From Streptomyces koelreuteriae (GTDB taxonomy: Bacteria > Actinomycetota > Actinomycetes > Streptomycetales > Streptomycetaceae): DNA of 64,000 nucleotides. Within the stretch, counting starts at the first letter, position 1; each line of letters begins with the position of its first letter. Made by a program: the position numbers and the translations under genes. Shown piece by piece: positions 50,612 to 59,214 of this stretch. The stretch lies in the NCBI RefSeq assembly GCF_018604545.1, contig NZ_CP075896.1, positions 3,410,001-3,474,000 of the forward strand, given 5' to 3'. Under the pieces are notes generated by a model. That model ran no database searches and was not told the origin of the DNA. It worked only from the letters and a program-made list of their open reading frames with translations.

Positions 50612-51865
50612 CTATGACCAGGGCAGGACCAGCGCACCCCAGGCGACGACGGGGCCGAGGGCCACGATGCCGCCGGTGTAGCCGATGACCTGACGGTAGA
50701 AGCGGCGGGCGTCGACGCCGCGGGCGTTGGCCAGGACGAGGGCGCCGTTGGTGGAGAAGGGGGAGGTGTCGACGATGGTGGTGGACACGGCGAGGGCGGC
50801 GATCAGCCCGGCGGCGCTGAGGTGGCTGGAGAGCAGCAGCGGCACGGCGATGGGGATGATCGCGGTGAGGATCGCGGTGGAGGAGGCGAACGCCGAGGTG
50901 ACGGCCACGGTGAAGCACAGGAGCAGGGCGACGACGAGCGGTGCGCCCAGGCCGGCGGCGTGCTCGGAGATCTCCTCGATCACCCCGGCCTTCTCCAGCA
51001 TGGCGATGTACGTCATCATGCCCGCGACCAGCAGCAGCGTGGCCCAGCTGATGCCGTCGACGGCCTTCTCCTGCCTCTTCATGTCGACCAGCGCCAGCAG
51101 GGCACCCGCGACCAGGGCCAGGAAGCCGATCTCCAGCTGGAAGCCGAGCGCGCCCACGACGAGGCCGAGCAGACAGGCGAGGGTCAGCCACTGCCGCCAG
51201 TCGGGCCTGCCGGAGGCGGCGGGGTCCTCGTCCTCGTCCGCCGTCTCGTCCTGGTCGAGCAGCGGGACCGGGCGTTTGGCCAGCAGGACGTACGTCAGGA
51301 GCGACAGCAGCAGGTTGATCACGAAACTGGCGGTGAACAGCGCGACCGGCGAGACGTGCAGGTCCGTCTTGTCGACCATGCCGAGCACCAGCGCACCGGA
51401 GACGGCGAGCGGGGAGAACGCTCCGGCGTGGCCGCCGCTGATCACCATCATGCCGACCACGAGCGGGTTCAGCTTGTAGCGGTAGGCGAAGTTCATCGCG
51501 ATCGGCACAAGGATCGCCACGGCGGCGGGGGTGAAGGTGCCGAACGCCGTCAGCAGCGCGGCGACCAGGAACAGCACCCAGGGGATGAGCGCGACCTTCC
51601 CGCGCACCAGCCGTACTCCCGCCGCGACGAGCAGATCGATGGTGCCGTTGCGGCGGGCGACGGAGAACAGGTAGGTGACGCCCACGATCGTCACGAACAG
51701 CTTCACCGGGAAGCCCTCGAAGATCTCGTCCTCGGTGAGGCCGAGCGAGGCGGTTCCGACGGTGAAGGTCGCGACGAAGGCGAGAATGCCCAGATTGATC
51801 GGGAGCACGGTGCCGACCACGAACATCACCAGCAGTGCGCCTATGGAGATCACTTCAGGAGACAT
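50612..51865 (-). CDS. MatC/SLC13-type dicarboxylate transporter
   Basis: Transporter of 417 residues with about 11 membrane helices. The N-terminus (ISIGALLVMFVVGTVLPINL, LAFVATFTVGT) resembles the MatC dicarboxylate carrier domain; the C-terminal half has TSAFASSTAILTAIIPIAVPL and DTSPFSTNGALVLANA, ion-transporter-superfamily patterns. A hydrophilic loop with DQDETADEDED divides the halves. ATG 51865 follows AAGGA. It is 104 bp downstream of the PrpF gene and most likely imports the acid that PrpF helps to use. Confidence 0.85.
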   Translation of the reverse strand: MSPEVISIGALLVMFVVGTVLPINLGILAFVATFTVGTASLGLTEDEIFEGFPVKLFVTIVGVTYLFSVARRNGTIDLLVAAGVRLVRGKVALIPWVLFLVAALLTAFGTFTPAAVAILVPIAMNFAYRYKLNPLVVGMMVISGGHAGAFSPLAVSGALVLGMVDKTDLHVSPVALFTASFVINLLLSLLTYVLLAKRPVPLLDQDETADEDEDPAASGRPDWRQWLTLACLLGLVVGALGFQLEIGFLALVAGALLALVDMKRQEKAVDGISWATLLLVAGMMTYIAMLEKAGVIEEISEHAAGLGAPLVVALLLCFTVAVTSAFASSTAILTAIIPIAVPLLLSSHLSAAGLIAALAVSTTIVDTSPFSTNGALVLANARGVDARRFYRQVIGYTGGIVALGPVVAWGALVLPWS

Positions 51866-51969
51866 CTTTGTTCCTTGGTGCGGGGAGGGGACGGGAGAGC
51901 GCGCCCCGGGGGCGCGGGGCTGCCCCGGGGCGACGGCTGGGGGGACCGTCCGGGGAGATTCATCCCGGT

Positions 51970-53091
51970 TCAGGCGGCGTCGCGCGCCCCTGACTCCGGT
52001 ACGTAGATACGTGCGTCGGCGAGCAGCCGGGCCGCCCGCTGCACGGTGACGCGGTCGGGGACGCCGTCGCGCAGGTCCGAGCAGCGGACGGCCACGACAC
52101 CGGCGGGGGTGCCCAGGCGCAGCCACTCACCGGTCGGCCCGCCCGCGGCCCGGGACACCACGGTGTCCTTCAGCAGGCCCGCGGCCGCGACGGCGACCGC
52201 GGAGGTGAGGCCGATCGCCGGGTGGGGGGCGTTCATGGTGAGCATGCGGACCGAGACGTCGTAGTCCTCGGCGGTGAGCTGCTCGCCCAGCGTGGTGGTG
52301 TACGGCACCGGGGGGCCGATCAGGCCGACCTTGGGCACCGCGTCACCGGGCTCCTGGCCCGGGGTGAGCAGTCCCATCAGCGGCGCGGCGGTGTGGCGGA
52401 CCGTGCGCAGCCAGGGCACGTCGGCACGGACCTGGTCCAGGGACTCGGCACCGGAGCGGCCGGCGCCCGGGGCGTCCACGAGGACCACGGGGGCGCCCGC
52501 GTCCACCATGGTCACCTGCTGCGGCTCCCCGGTGCCGAGCCGCAGTTCCTCGGTTGCCCGTCCGGTGGGCAGCAGGGAGCCGGTGGTGCCGCCGGCCGGG
52601 CTCAGGAAGGTGAGCCCGACCGCCACGCCGCCCGCCCGGGTGCCGGGCACGGTCTGGTCGCCGAAGTGACGCACCACGCCGCCGGTGGTGTCCACCACCC
52701 CTTCCAGGACGGCGCCGGTGTTGCTGTTGCGCATCACCACGCGCGTCAGGTCACCGCTGATCGGCACCAGACCCTTGGCGACGGCGTACAAGGCGATGCC
52801 GGTGGCGCAGTTTCCGCAGTTGCTGGTCCACTCGATCGTGCCGGTGCCGATGCCGACCTGCGCGAACAGGTAGTCGACGTCCACACCGGGCGTGGGGGAA
52901 ACGCCGACGACGGCCGCCTTGGAGGTGGTCGGTGTCGCTCCGCCCACCCCGTCCAGTTCCACGGGGTCGGTGGAGCCGTACGCGGCGACCAGGAGTTTCT
53001 CCAGCGCACCGCGTTCGGTGGGGACATGGACCTGACTGAACAACCAGCATTTGCTGGTGCCACCACGGACCAAGGTCGCGGGAATGTGCAC
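51970..53091 (-). CDS. PrpF/4-oxalomesaconate tautomerase-like isomerase
   Basis: Protein of 373 residues of the PrpF family (diaminopimelate-epimerase-like fold), which isomerises C=C bonds of tricarboxylates such as methylaconitate or oxalomesaconate. Signatures are PATLVRGGTSKCWLF at the N-terminus, EWTSNCGNCATGIALYAV in the middle and TMNAPHPAIGLTSAVAVAAA. GTG 53091 is used. Divergent from the LysR gene with an LTTR-like box between, followed by the MatC-like transporter gene, it looks like a small organic-acid utilisation operon. Exact substrate unknown. Confidence 0.9.
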   Translation of the reverse strand: MHIPATLVRGGTSKCWLFSQVHVPTERGALEKLLVAAYGSTDPVELDGVGGATPTTSKAAVVGVSPTPGVDVDYLFAQVGIGTGTIEWTSNCGNCATGIALYAVAKGLVPISGDLTRVVMRNSNTGAVLEGVVDTTGGVVRHFGDQTVPGTRAGGVAVGLTFLSPAGGTTGSLLPTGRATEELRLGTGEPQQVTMVDAGAPVVLVDAPGAGRSGAESLDQVRADVPWLRTVRHTAAPLMGLLTPGQEPGDAVPKVGLIGPPVPYTTTLGEQLTAEDYDVSVRMLTMNAPHPAIGLTSAVAVAAAGLLKDTVVSRAAGGPTGEWLRLGTPAGVVAVRCSDLRDGVPDRVTVQRAARLLADARIYVPESGARDAA

Positions 53092-53239
53092 GGCTGAGGC
53101 TCTTCCTGGTTCACAGACGGAAGGGGAAGGCCGGGGCGGACGGTTACGGGTGCGTTGCGTCCCGGTGAACCGCTCCGGCGAATGCGAAGACCTTCGCAGC
53201 CGCAAGACTTGGGCACAATGGCAGTTTTCTTCACCTCGG

Positions 53240-53254
53240 TTAAGCGTGGCTAAA
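53240..53254. promoter_or_regulatory. LysR-type operator candidate
   Basis: TTAAGCGTGGCTAAA is a near-palindromic T-N11-A box in the 172-bp prpF/lysR intergenic region, 10 bp upstream of the lysR ATG, the usual place for LysR autoregulation. Confidence 0.5.
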
Positions 53255-53263
53255 CTCGCAGGC

Positions 53264-54232
53264 ATGCTCAACGTGCGTCGCCTGCTGCTGCTCACCGAGG
53301 CCGCCGAGCGCGGCTCGCTCACCGCCGCCGCGGAGGCGCTGGGCATGACCACATCAGCCGCTTCCCAGCAGATGTCCCAGCTGGAACGGGAAGCCGGACA
53401 GCCCCTCGTCGAACGGTTGCCACGCGGCATCCGCACCACCGCCGCGGGCGCCGCGCTGGCCGAGCGCGGTCAGGCCATCCGACGCGAACTACGAGCAGCG
53501 GAAGCCGACTTGGACGCCTTCGCCGACCTGGACCAGGGCACGCTCAGGCTCGGCTCGTTCCCCACCGCCAGCGCCTCGCTGCTGCCGCTCGCCCTCACCC
53601 GGTTCAGCCGCCGCCACCCCGGTGTGCGGACCGTCGTACGCGCCGGGGTCCTCGACCAGTTGCGCGAGATGCTGCACACGGGAGAGGTCGAGCAGGCGCT
53701 GCTCTGGGACTACGAGTGGAACCGCGTCAACGACGACGCCCTGGCCCTCACGCACCTGCTCGACGACCCCACCGTGCTGGTCGTCCCCGCCGACTCCCCG
53801 CTGCGCACCCTGCCCTCGCTGCGCCTCAGCGATCTCGCCGACCAGGAGTGGATCACCCGCGCCGACAACCACCCCGTCGCCGACGTGCTGCGCCGCAGCT
53901 GCCACCGGGCCGGGTTCGAACCCCGCATCGCCTACGCCTCACACGACTACCAGGAAGCGCAGGCCATGGTCGCCGCCGGCCTCGGTATCTCCCTCGCGCC
54001 GCGGCTCGCCCTCACCAGCCGCCGCAGTGACGTCCGCCTGCTGCCGTTCGGATCCGACGTACCCGCCCCCACCCGCCGCATCCTGCTCGCCCGCGCCGCG
54101 TCACGCGAAGCCACACCGCCCGCCCGGGCCATGGCCGACGTCCTGCGCGCCGTGGCACAGAAGTTCACCGGGGCCGACCTGGACCGCACCCAGCTCGGCG
54201 CGGTGCGAAGGGGCGGGCACGGGCGCGCCTGA
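53264..54232 (+). CDS. LysR-family transcriptional regulator
   Basis: Regulator of 322 residues. Winged HTH at residues 1-60 (RRLLLLTEAAERGSLTAAAEAL, SAASQQMSQLEREAG) and a LysR substrate-binding domain (TLRLGSFPTASASLLPLAL to the end). ATG 53264. Divergent from prpF; expected to activate the prpF-transporter genes in response to a pathway acid. A bidirectional terminator follows. Confidence 0.93.
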   Translation: MLNVRRLLLLTEAAERGSLTAAAEALGMTTSAASQQMSQLEREAGQPLVERLPRGIRTTAAGAALAERGQAIRRELRAAEADLDAFADLDQGTLRLGSFPTASASLLPLALTRFSRRHPGVRTVVRAGVLDQLREMLHTGEVEQALLWDYEWNRVNDDALALTHLLDDPTVLVVPADSPLRTLPSLRLSDLADQEWITRADNHPVADVLRRSCHRAGFEPRIAYASHDYQEAQAMVAAGLGISLAPRLALTSRRSDVRLLPFGSDVPAPTRRILLARAASREATPPARAMADVLRAVAQKFTGADLDRTQLGAVRRGGHGRA

Positions 54233-54286
54233 CCTGGCCGCCAGGACGTCACCGTAGTCGTCGGGGAACGACGTTGGCCCGACAGG

Positions 54287-54323
54287 AAAGGCCTGCCCCG
54301 GATGCCGCACGGGACAGGCCTTT
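54287..54323. terminator. Bidirectional terminator after lysR
   Basis: AAAGGCCTGCCCCG (54287-54300) pairs with CGGGACAGGCCTTT (54310-54323) with one mismatch, followed by TTCTC; lies between convergent genes. Confidence 0.8.
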
Positions 54324-54364
54324 TCTCATCATGTCCGGGGGTGTGTGGCCCCGGCGGGCTGTGC

Positions 54365-54856
54365 TCAGGAGCTGACGAGGCGGCGCACGTTGTCCGCGGC
54401 GCCGGGGCTCTCCTTCAGGCGGCGCGCCCGTTCTTCCAGGAACGCGCCGCCCAGCTCTTCCCGACGATCCATGGCGACGTTCTCGCGTGCTCCGTTGAGG
54501 ATGGTGCGCTCTTCCTCGTCGGTGTGGTGGGTGATGGCCTTCACGAGCTCTTCCAGCTTCTCGTCCCACTCGGCGGAGCCGACCTCGTCGACCTCCAGGA
54601 GGTCGAGAAGGGCCTGGTTGCCTTCCTCGTGCTCCTCCTCGCCGTGGTCGAGCTCGTCGTCGTCGATGTTCTCGTAGCGCTTGAGGGCGGGGTACACCTT
54701 CGTTTCCTCCGCCAGCGCGTGGGCGACCAGCAGATCGGCGAACTCCCGCAGGGCGGCTGCCCGGTCGGCTTCCACGCTGCGCATACGGTGGAAAAGATCC
54801 TCCATTCTTCTGTGATCCTGGAGAATGAGTTCGACGACGTCTCGTGTCTCTGCCAT
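54365..54856 (-). CDS. Hemerythrin HHE-domain protein
   Basis: Alpha-helical protein of 163 residues with hemerythrin-like iron ligands: LQDHRRMEDLFHRM (His14), HALAEETKVYPAL (HxxxE), ELDHGEEEHEEGNQ and THHTDEEERTIL. Such proteins bind a di-iron centre and sense or store oxygen, or respond to redox and osmotic stress. ATG 54856. It precedes on the same strand nothing obvious; the small hydrophobic-protein gene lies just upstream. Stress-related role inferred. Confidence 0.9.
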   Translation of the reverse strand: MAETRDVVELILQDHRRMEDLFHRMRSVEADRAAALREFADLLVAHALAEETKVYPALKRYENIDDDELDHGEEEHEEGNQALLDLLEVDEVGSAEWDEKLEELVKAITHHTDEEERTILNGARENVAMDRREELGGAFLEERARRLKESPGAADNVRRLVSS

Positions 54857-54903
54857 GGAACGGGCATCACTTTCTTACGAAGGAATGCGTACGCGGGGTC
54901 AGC

Positions 54904-55074
54904 TCACCATCGGTACCAACGGCCGCGGCCGCCACCGGCGTTGGTGGAGCGCATGACGAAGCCGAGCAGCCAGAGAACCAGGACGGCGACAGCCACCCAC
55001 CAAAGAATCTTGACGGCGAATCCGGCGCCGAAAAGGATCACCGCGAGAAGCAGAACGAGAAGCAGGGGAACCAT
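54904..55074 (-). CDS. Small hydrophobic protein
   Basis: Protein of 56 residues: two membrane helices (MVPLLLVLLLAVILFGAGF and ILWWVAVAVLVLWLLGFVM) and a tail with GGGRGRWYRW. This is a common short Streptomyces membrane protein, often next to stress genes. AGGAGG nine bases upstream of ATG 55074 fixes the start. Function unknown. Confidence 0.85.
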   Translation of the reverse strand: MVPLLLVLLLAVILFGAGFAVKILWWVAVAVLVLWLLGFVMRSTNAGGGRGRWYRW

Positions 55075-55174
55075 AGTTATCAACCTCCTGACCTCCGTGT
55101 GCCCAGCGCCTTCACCGCCATTCCCGAATAACTCCTTGTTTATGAAAGGAAAGCCGGGGCATTTCAATGGGGTT

Positions 55175-55552
55175 TCAGTGCCGGACGAGGCAGAACGGAT
55201 GCCCGGCGGGATCGGCGCAGACCCGCCAGCCCCGCCCGTCGGAACCCTCGTCCAGCAGCCTCGCCCCCAGGGCCAGCACCTGTTCCTGGGCTCGGTCCAG
55301 GTCCGCGACACCGAAGTCCAGATGGAACTGCTGGGGCCGGGCCGAGCCCGGCCACTGCGGCGGCAGGTAGTCGGCCACCCGCTGGAAGGCGAGGACGAGC
55401 CCCGACGGTGTGTGCAGGGTCGCCCAGTCGTCGCCGACGGCCCATCGCCGGTCCTGTTGATTCACGGCTCCGCCGAGCAATGCCTGGTAGAACTCGGCGA
55501 GTTCCCTCGGCTCGGTACAGTCCAGCACCACACACTGCAGGTCAGCGATCAC
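55175..55552 (-). CDS. VOC-family protein
   Basis: Protein of 125 residues of the glyoxalase-like fold: CVVLDCTEPRELAEFYQALLGG at the N-terminus (quoted in part: LDCTEPRELAEFYQALLGG), QQFHLDFGVADLDRAQEQV, and VCADPAGHPFCLVRH at the end, the usual metal-ligand region. GTG 55552 start. Possible roles are antibiotic binding or small-molecule metabolism. Divergent from a GNAT gene with 44 bp between. Confidence 0.87.
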   Translation of the reverse strand: MIADLQCVVLDCTEPRELAEFYQALLGGAVNQQDRRWAVGDDWATLHTPSGLVLAFQRVADYLPPQWPGSARPQQFHLDFGVADLDRAQEQVLALGARLLDEGSDGRGWRVCADPAGHPFCLVRH

Positions 55553-55596
55553 GGGCTGATCTTAGGCAGTAGCGGCAGTAGCGGAGGGTGGATCTG

Positions 55597-56175
55597 ATGC
55601 GTGAAGAGCTCGTGGCCCGGGCCATCAGTACCCCGCGGCTGGATCTGCTGCCGCTGCGGGTCGAGCATGCCGAGGAGATGGCCGGTGTGCTGGCCGATCC
55701 GGCCCTGCACGCCTACATCGGCGGCGAGCCGGACACCCTGGCCGGACTGCGCTCGCGCTACCGGCGTATGACCGCCGGCTCTCCCGACCCGGCCGTCTCC
55801 TGGCTGAACTGGGTCATCCGGCTGCGTGAGCCGTCCTGTCTGACGGGCACGGTCCAGGCGACGGTCGGGCCCTCGACTGTCGGGCCCTCGACTGTCGGGC
55901 CCTCGGCTGTCGGCCCCTCCGACCGCGGCCTCGTCGCCGAGATCGCCTGGGTGGTGGGGACCCCGTGGCAGGGGCGTGGCATCGCCACCGAAGCGGCCCG
56001 GGGGCTGGTCACCCGGCTCGGTGAGCAGTCCGTGCACACGGTCGTCGCCCACATCCACCCCGACCATCGGGCATCCGCCGCCGTGGCCACCGCCGCCGGG
56101 CTCGCGCCGACCGATGAATGGCACGACGGCGAGATTCGATGGCAGGGCAGCATCGGACCACGTCCCGCCGTGTAG
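55597..56175 (+). CDS. GNAT acetyltransferase with inserted VGPST repeats
   Basis: Acetyltransferase of 192 residues of the RimJ/RimL type: TPRLDLLPLRVEHAEEM, then AWVVGTPWQGRGIATEAARG (acetyl-CoA loop), ending IHPDHRASAAVATAAGLAPT. Between strands near residues 88-109 the protein contains VGPSTVGPSTVGPSAVGPS, encoded by a 15-bp DNA repeat. ATG 55597 is chosen because GGAGG ends nine bases before it; GTG 55588 is too close. Substrate unknown. Confidence 0.87.
   Translation: MREELVARAISTPRLDLLPLRVEHAEEMAGVLADPALHAYIGGEPDTLAGLRSRYRRMTAGSPDPAVSWLNWVIRLREPSCLTGTVQATVGPSTVGPSTVGPSAVGPSDRGLVAEIAWVVGTPWQGRGIATEAARGLVTRLGEQSVHTVVAHIHPDHRASAAVATAAGLAPTDEWHDGEIRWQGSIGPRPAV
55864..55920. repeat. 15-bp in-frame tandem repeat
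   Basis: GTCGGGCCCTCGACT occurs at 55864-55878 and 55879-55893, with a two-base variant at 55894-55908 and a partial fourth unit to 55920. Because the unit is 15 bp, copy number can change without a frameshift. Confidence 0.85.
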
Positions 56176-56189
56176 CCGAGCGAACCCGC

Positions 56190-56275
56190 TCAGTCCTCCA
56201 CGCACTTGGGGGCCTTCGAGCCCCGATCGGTGTGGCTGGAGGTGTAGGCCGCCGGTGAAAAGCAGTTGACCGCTC
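56190..56275 (-). pseudogene. Possible remnant of a leftward gene (C-terminal end)
   Basis: A minus-strand frame ending at 56190 encodes NCFSPAAYTSSHTDRGSKAP and KCVED with strong third-position GC bias for about 27 codons. Upstream the frame loses coding character and runs into the promoter of the next gene. It may be the tail of a small secreted protein gene whose 5' part is lost. Weak evidence. Confidence 0.3.
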
Positions 56276-56332
56276 CCGGCCGCACTCGGGCACGATCACG
56301 GTTCCGCTCGCTGCCATGAAGGAGTTCCGCCC

Positions 56333-56917
56333 GTGCCCTCCGCCTCCTTCCCGGACCTGACCGTCCCCGGCACCTTGGTGATCGGCACGCTGTACGCCGA
56401 CGGCCCGGACCGGCAACAAGCATTCGTGGACGCCGAGTTCGACTCACTCGCGTCCCCGCCCACCGGGCTCGCCGATGTGAGCTGGTTCCTCGGCACGGAC
56501 GGGGAGACGGTGCTGACGCTCGCCCAGTGGGCCGACGACACCGCGGTTCCGCCTGCCGGTCCGCCCCGCTACCGGCTCTACCGCAGCCTCACCGAGGAGC
56601 ACGAGACACGCGTCCCGGGCTGTCTCGTCGCCGCCGCCTTCGACGTCGACGGGCCCGAGCGGCAGCGCTCCTTCACCGACGTGGTGATCGCCGCCCAGCC
56701 ACGCGAAGGCGGCCACCCCGGGGCGATCTCGGCTCACTTCCTGCACAGCGTCGACGGCAGCCGGGTCCTGCTGTACACGGAGTGGACCAGCGCCGAGGCC
56801 CACCAGGAGGCCGCCGAGGCCGGGGGTCATGACAAGGCGCACGAGCTGTTCTCGGGGACGCCCGGGGTGCGGCTCACGCGCGGGGGCCGGTTCCACCTGC
56901 GTCGCACGCTGCGCTGA
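56333..56917 (+). CDS. Monooxygenase-like (ABM superfamily) two-domain protein
   Basis: Protein of 194 residues with two ferredoxin-like alpha/beta repeats (about 12-90 and 95-190), each resembling the antibiotic biosynthesis monooxygenase fold: VIGTLYADGPDRQQAFVDA with TVLTLAQWADD, then AAFDVDGPERQRSFTDVV with RVLLYTEWTSAEAHQ. No known catalytic residues identified. GTG 56333 follows AAGGAG. Function unproved; similar Streptomyces proteins are annotated as hypothetical or monooxygenase-like. Confidence 0.7.
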   Translation: MPSASFPDLTVPGTLVIGTLYADGPDRQQAFVDAEFDSLASPPTGLADVSWFLGTDGETVLTLAQWADDTAVPPAGPPRYRLYRSLTEEHETRVPGCLVAAAFDVDGPERQRSFTDVVIAAQPREGGHPGAISAHFLHSVDGSRVLLYTEWTSAEAHQEAAEAGGHDKAHELFSGTPGVRLTRGGRFHLRRTLR

Positions 56918-56924
56918 GGCCTGC

Positions 56925-58361
56925 TCACCCCTCGCCCTGGCCGCCCACGATCCCCCCGCCCACCGTGAACCCGATCGCCGTCCCGCCCCCCTCCCGCCGC
57001 ACCGCGAACGGCGCACCCCCGTGCGCGAGAGCCACCTCGCGGACGATGGACAGGCCGAGGCCCGAGCCCGGCAGGGAACGGGCGTCGGCGGCGCGGTAGA
57101 AGCGGTCGAAGACGCGGGCGAGGTCGTGGTCGGTGATGCCGGGGCCCCGGTCGAGGACCTCGACGCGGATCGTGCCGGGCCGGGCGGGACCGGCGACGAC
57201 GATCTCGATCGGGGCCGTGCCGCGCTGGTCGAACTTCACGGCGTTCTCGACGAGGTTGGACAGCGCCCGGTTCAGCATCCCGGGCCGCCCGTCGGTCGTG
57301 GTGTCGCCGCTCGCGCGAAGCGTGATCTCCCGGCCGCTGCGGCGCCGGGCCAGGCCCGCCACCTCCTCCGCGAGGTCGGCGACGTCCACCCGCCGCTGCG
57401 GCTCGGTGTCGGACTGCCCGGCCGCGAGGTCGACCAGCTCGTTGACCAGGTCGGTCAGCTCACGGGCCTCCTGGCCGAGGTCGGCGACCAGTTCCTCCCT
57501 GGTCTCCGGGGGCAGCTCGTCGATCCGGCGGAGCATCGAGATGTTCGTACGGAGTGAGGTGAGCGGTGTGCGCAGCTCATGGCCCGCGTCCTGGACCAGT
57601 CGGCGCTGGTCTTCCTCGGACTGCGCGAGCCGCCCCAGCATGCGGTCGAAGGCCCGGCCCAGCCGGCCCACCTCGTCATGGCCGGCGACCGGCACCTGGA
57701 TGCCCAGCCGGCGGGTCCGGGCCACGTCCTCGGCGGCGTCGGTCAGAACGACCAGGCGCCGTGTGATGCGCCGGGCGAGCCACCAGCCGAGCAGCCCGGC
57801 GGCGATCACGACGGCCGCCATCAGCAGCAGCGTCCGCCGCTGAAGCGCCCGCAGCAGGTCCTCGACGTCGCTGAACTCCTGCGCGACCTGCACCGCGCCC
57901 CGCCCGCCGCCGAGGGAGACCGTCGCGACGCGGTAGACGTCGTCGCCCACGTCGACGTCCTTGTGCTCGGCGACCCGCCCGGACAGCGACGCGGCGGCGA
58001 TCCGCACATCGGCCCCGGTCACCGGCAGTCCCGGACTGCCCCGGTCGACGACACTTCCGTCCGGGCCGAGCACCTGCACATCGGTACGGGCGGGCCGCAC
58101 CAGGTCATGGCCCGGTGCGGCGGAGGAGAAGTCCTCCGGCGTCATCCGGTTCTCCCGGACCTCGTCCCGCAGGTCCTGCACGACCTCGTCGAACACCGTC
58201 TGCTGGTCCACCCGCACCAGCCGGGCCGCGGCGCTGTACGACAGGATGCCGACCAGGACCGTCACGGCCGCGGTCACCGCCGCGAACGACACCGCCAGCG
58301 TCGTACGCAGCGAGGCCAGCTTCGGCCGCCGCCCACTCAGGAGTCGGCGGAGGCGGCCCAC
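56925..58361 (-). CDS. Sensor histidine kinase (MprB-like)
   Basis: Membrane kinase of 478 residues: helix 1 (about 22-44), extracytoplasmic sensor region (45-175), helix 2 (176-196), HAMP (197-250), HisKA with DAGHELRTPLTSLRTN (phospho-His261), and HATPase with N-box NLVENAVKFD, DRGPGI and GSGLGLSIVREV. The GTG start directly follows the response regulator stop (no gap), so both are co-translated. It resembles mycobacterial MprB by layout; the signal is unknown. Confidence 0.94.
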   Translation of the reverse strand: MGRLRRLLSGRRPKLASLRTTLAVSFAAVTAAVTVLVGILSYSAAARLVRVDQQTVFDEVVQDLRDEVRENRMTPEDFSSAAPGHDLVRPARTDVQVLGPDGSVVDRGSPGLPVTGADVRIAAASLSGRVAEHKDVDVGDDVYRVATVSLGGGRGAVQVAQEFSDVEDLLRALQRRTLLLMAAVVIAAGLLGWWLARRITRRLVVLTDAAEDVARTRRLGIQVPVAGHDEVGRLGRAFDRMLGRLAQSEEDQRRLVQDAGHELRTPLTSLRTNISMLRRIDELPPETREELVADLGQEARELTDLVNELVDLAAGQSDTEPQRRVDVADLAEEVAGLARRRSGREITLRASGDTTTDGRPGMLNRALSNLVENAVKFDQRGTAPIEIVVAGPARPGTIRVEVLDRGPGITDHDLARVFDRFYRAADARSLPGSGLGLSIVREVALAHGGAPFAVRREGGGTAIGFTVGGGIVGGQGEG

Positions 58362-59141
58362 TCAGTCCTCCCGCAGCACGTAACCCACGCCCCGCACCGT
58401 GTGGATCAGCTGCGGCCCGTCCGGATCGTCGAGCTTGCGGCGCAGATAGCCGACGTAGACGGCGAGATTCTTCGAGCCGGGGCCGAAGTCGTAGCCCCAG
58501 ATACGGTCGTAGATCGTCGAGTGGTCGAGGACGATCCCCGCGTTGCGTACCAGCAGCTCCAGCAGCTCGAACTCGGTGCGGGTCAGCTCCAGCTCGCGCG
58601 CGCCCCGCCAGGCCCGGCGCGCCTGCGGGTCCATGCGGATGCCGGCGGCCTCGATGAACCGCTCGGGGAGCTGCTGCCTGGGCGCCTCGGGCACGGGCGG
58701 GCTGCCGGCAGGTGCGCTGCCGACCTGTGCGCCCCCGGCCGGTGCGCCGCCGATGGGGTCACCCACGCCCACCGGGCTGGTGCGGCGCAGCAGCGCGCGC
58801 AGCCGGGCGAAGACCTCCTCCACGTCGAAGGGCTTCACCACGTAGTCGTCGGCGCCCGCGTCCAGCCCGGCGATCCGGTCGGCGGTCTCCACGAGGGCCG
58901 TCAGTATCAGCACCGGCGTCCGGTCGCCCTCGGCGCGCAGCACCCGGCACACCTGGAGCCCGTCGATGCCGGGCATCATCACGTCCAGGACGAGCACGTC
59001 CGGGCGGTTGCGGTGGGCCTGCGCCAGTGCCTCGACACCGTCGGCGACCGCCATGACCTGGTAACCCTCCAGGGTCAGGGCGCGCTCCAGGGCGTTGCGG
59101 ATGGCGCGGTCGTCTTCGGCGAGCAGCACGGTGTGGGGCAC
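58362..59141 (-). CDS. OmpR-family response regulator
   Basis: Protein of 259 residues: receiver domain (1-120; Asp53 in VLVLDVMMPG, Lys in DYVVKPFD) and a winged-helix DNA-binding domain (about 165-255; ELTRTEFELLELLVRNAG, VGYLRRKLDD, IHTVRGVGYVL). The linker is unusually long, about 40 residues, and Gly/Ala/Pro-rich with near-repeats (GGAPAGGAQVGSAPAG). GTG 59141 is used. Partner of the kinase encoded downstream. Confidence 0.94.
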   Translation of the reverse strand: MPHTVLLAEDDRAIRNALERALTLEGYQVMAVADGVEALAQAHRNRPDVLVLDVMMPGIDGLQVCRVLRAEGDRTPVLILTALVETADRIAGLDAGADDYVVKPFDVEEVFARLRALLRRTSPVGVGDPIGGAPAGGAQVGSAPAGSPPVPEAPRQQLPERFIEAAGIRMDPQARRAWRGARELELTRTEFELLELLVRNAGIVLDHSTIYDRIWGYDFGPGSKNLAVYVGYLRRKLDDPDGPQLIHTVRGVGYVLRED

Positions 59142-59214
59142 GCGTCCAGTGTGCCTGGCGACCGGCTCCCCAGGACCGGATGCGCCGCGCCGGGGCGTCC
59201 TTCTTACTCCCCTC

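Noticed and set aside
53908..53926. tRNA T-arm-like GGTTCGAACCCC
   Set aside because: It lies within the lysR coding sequence and no acceptor or anticodon arms can be drawn around it.
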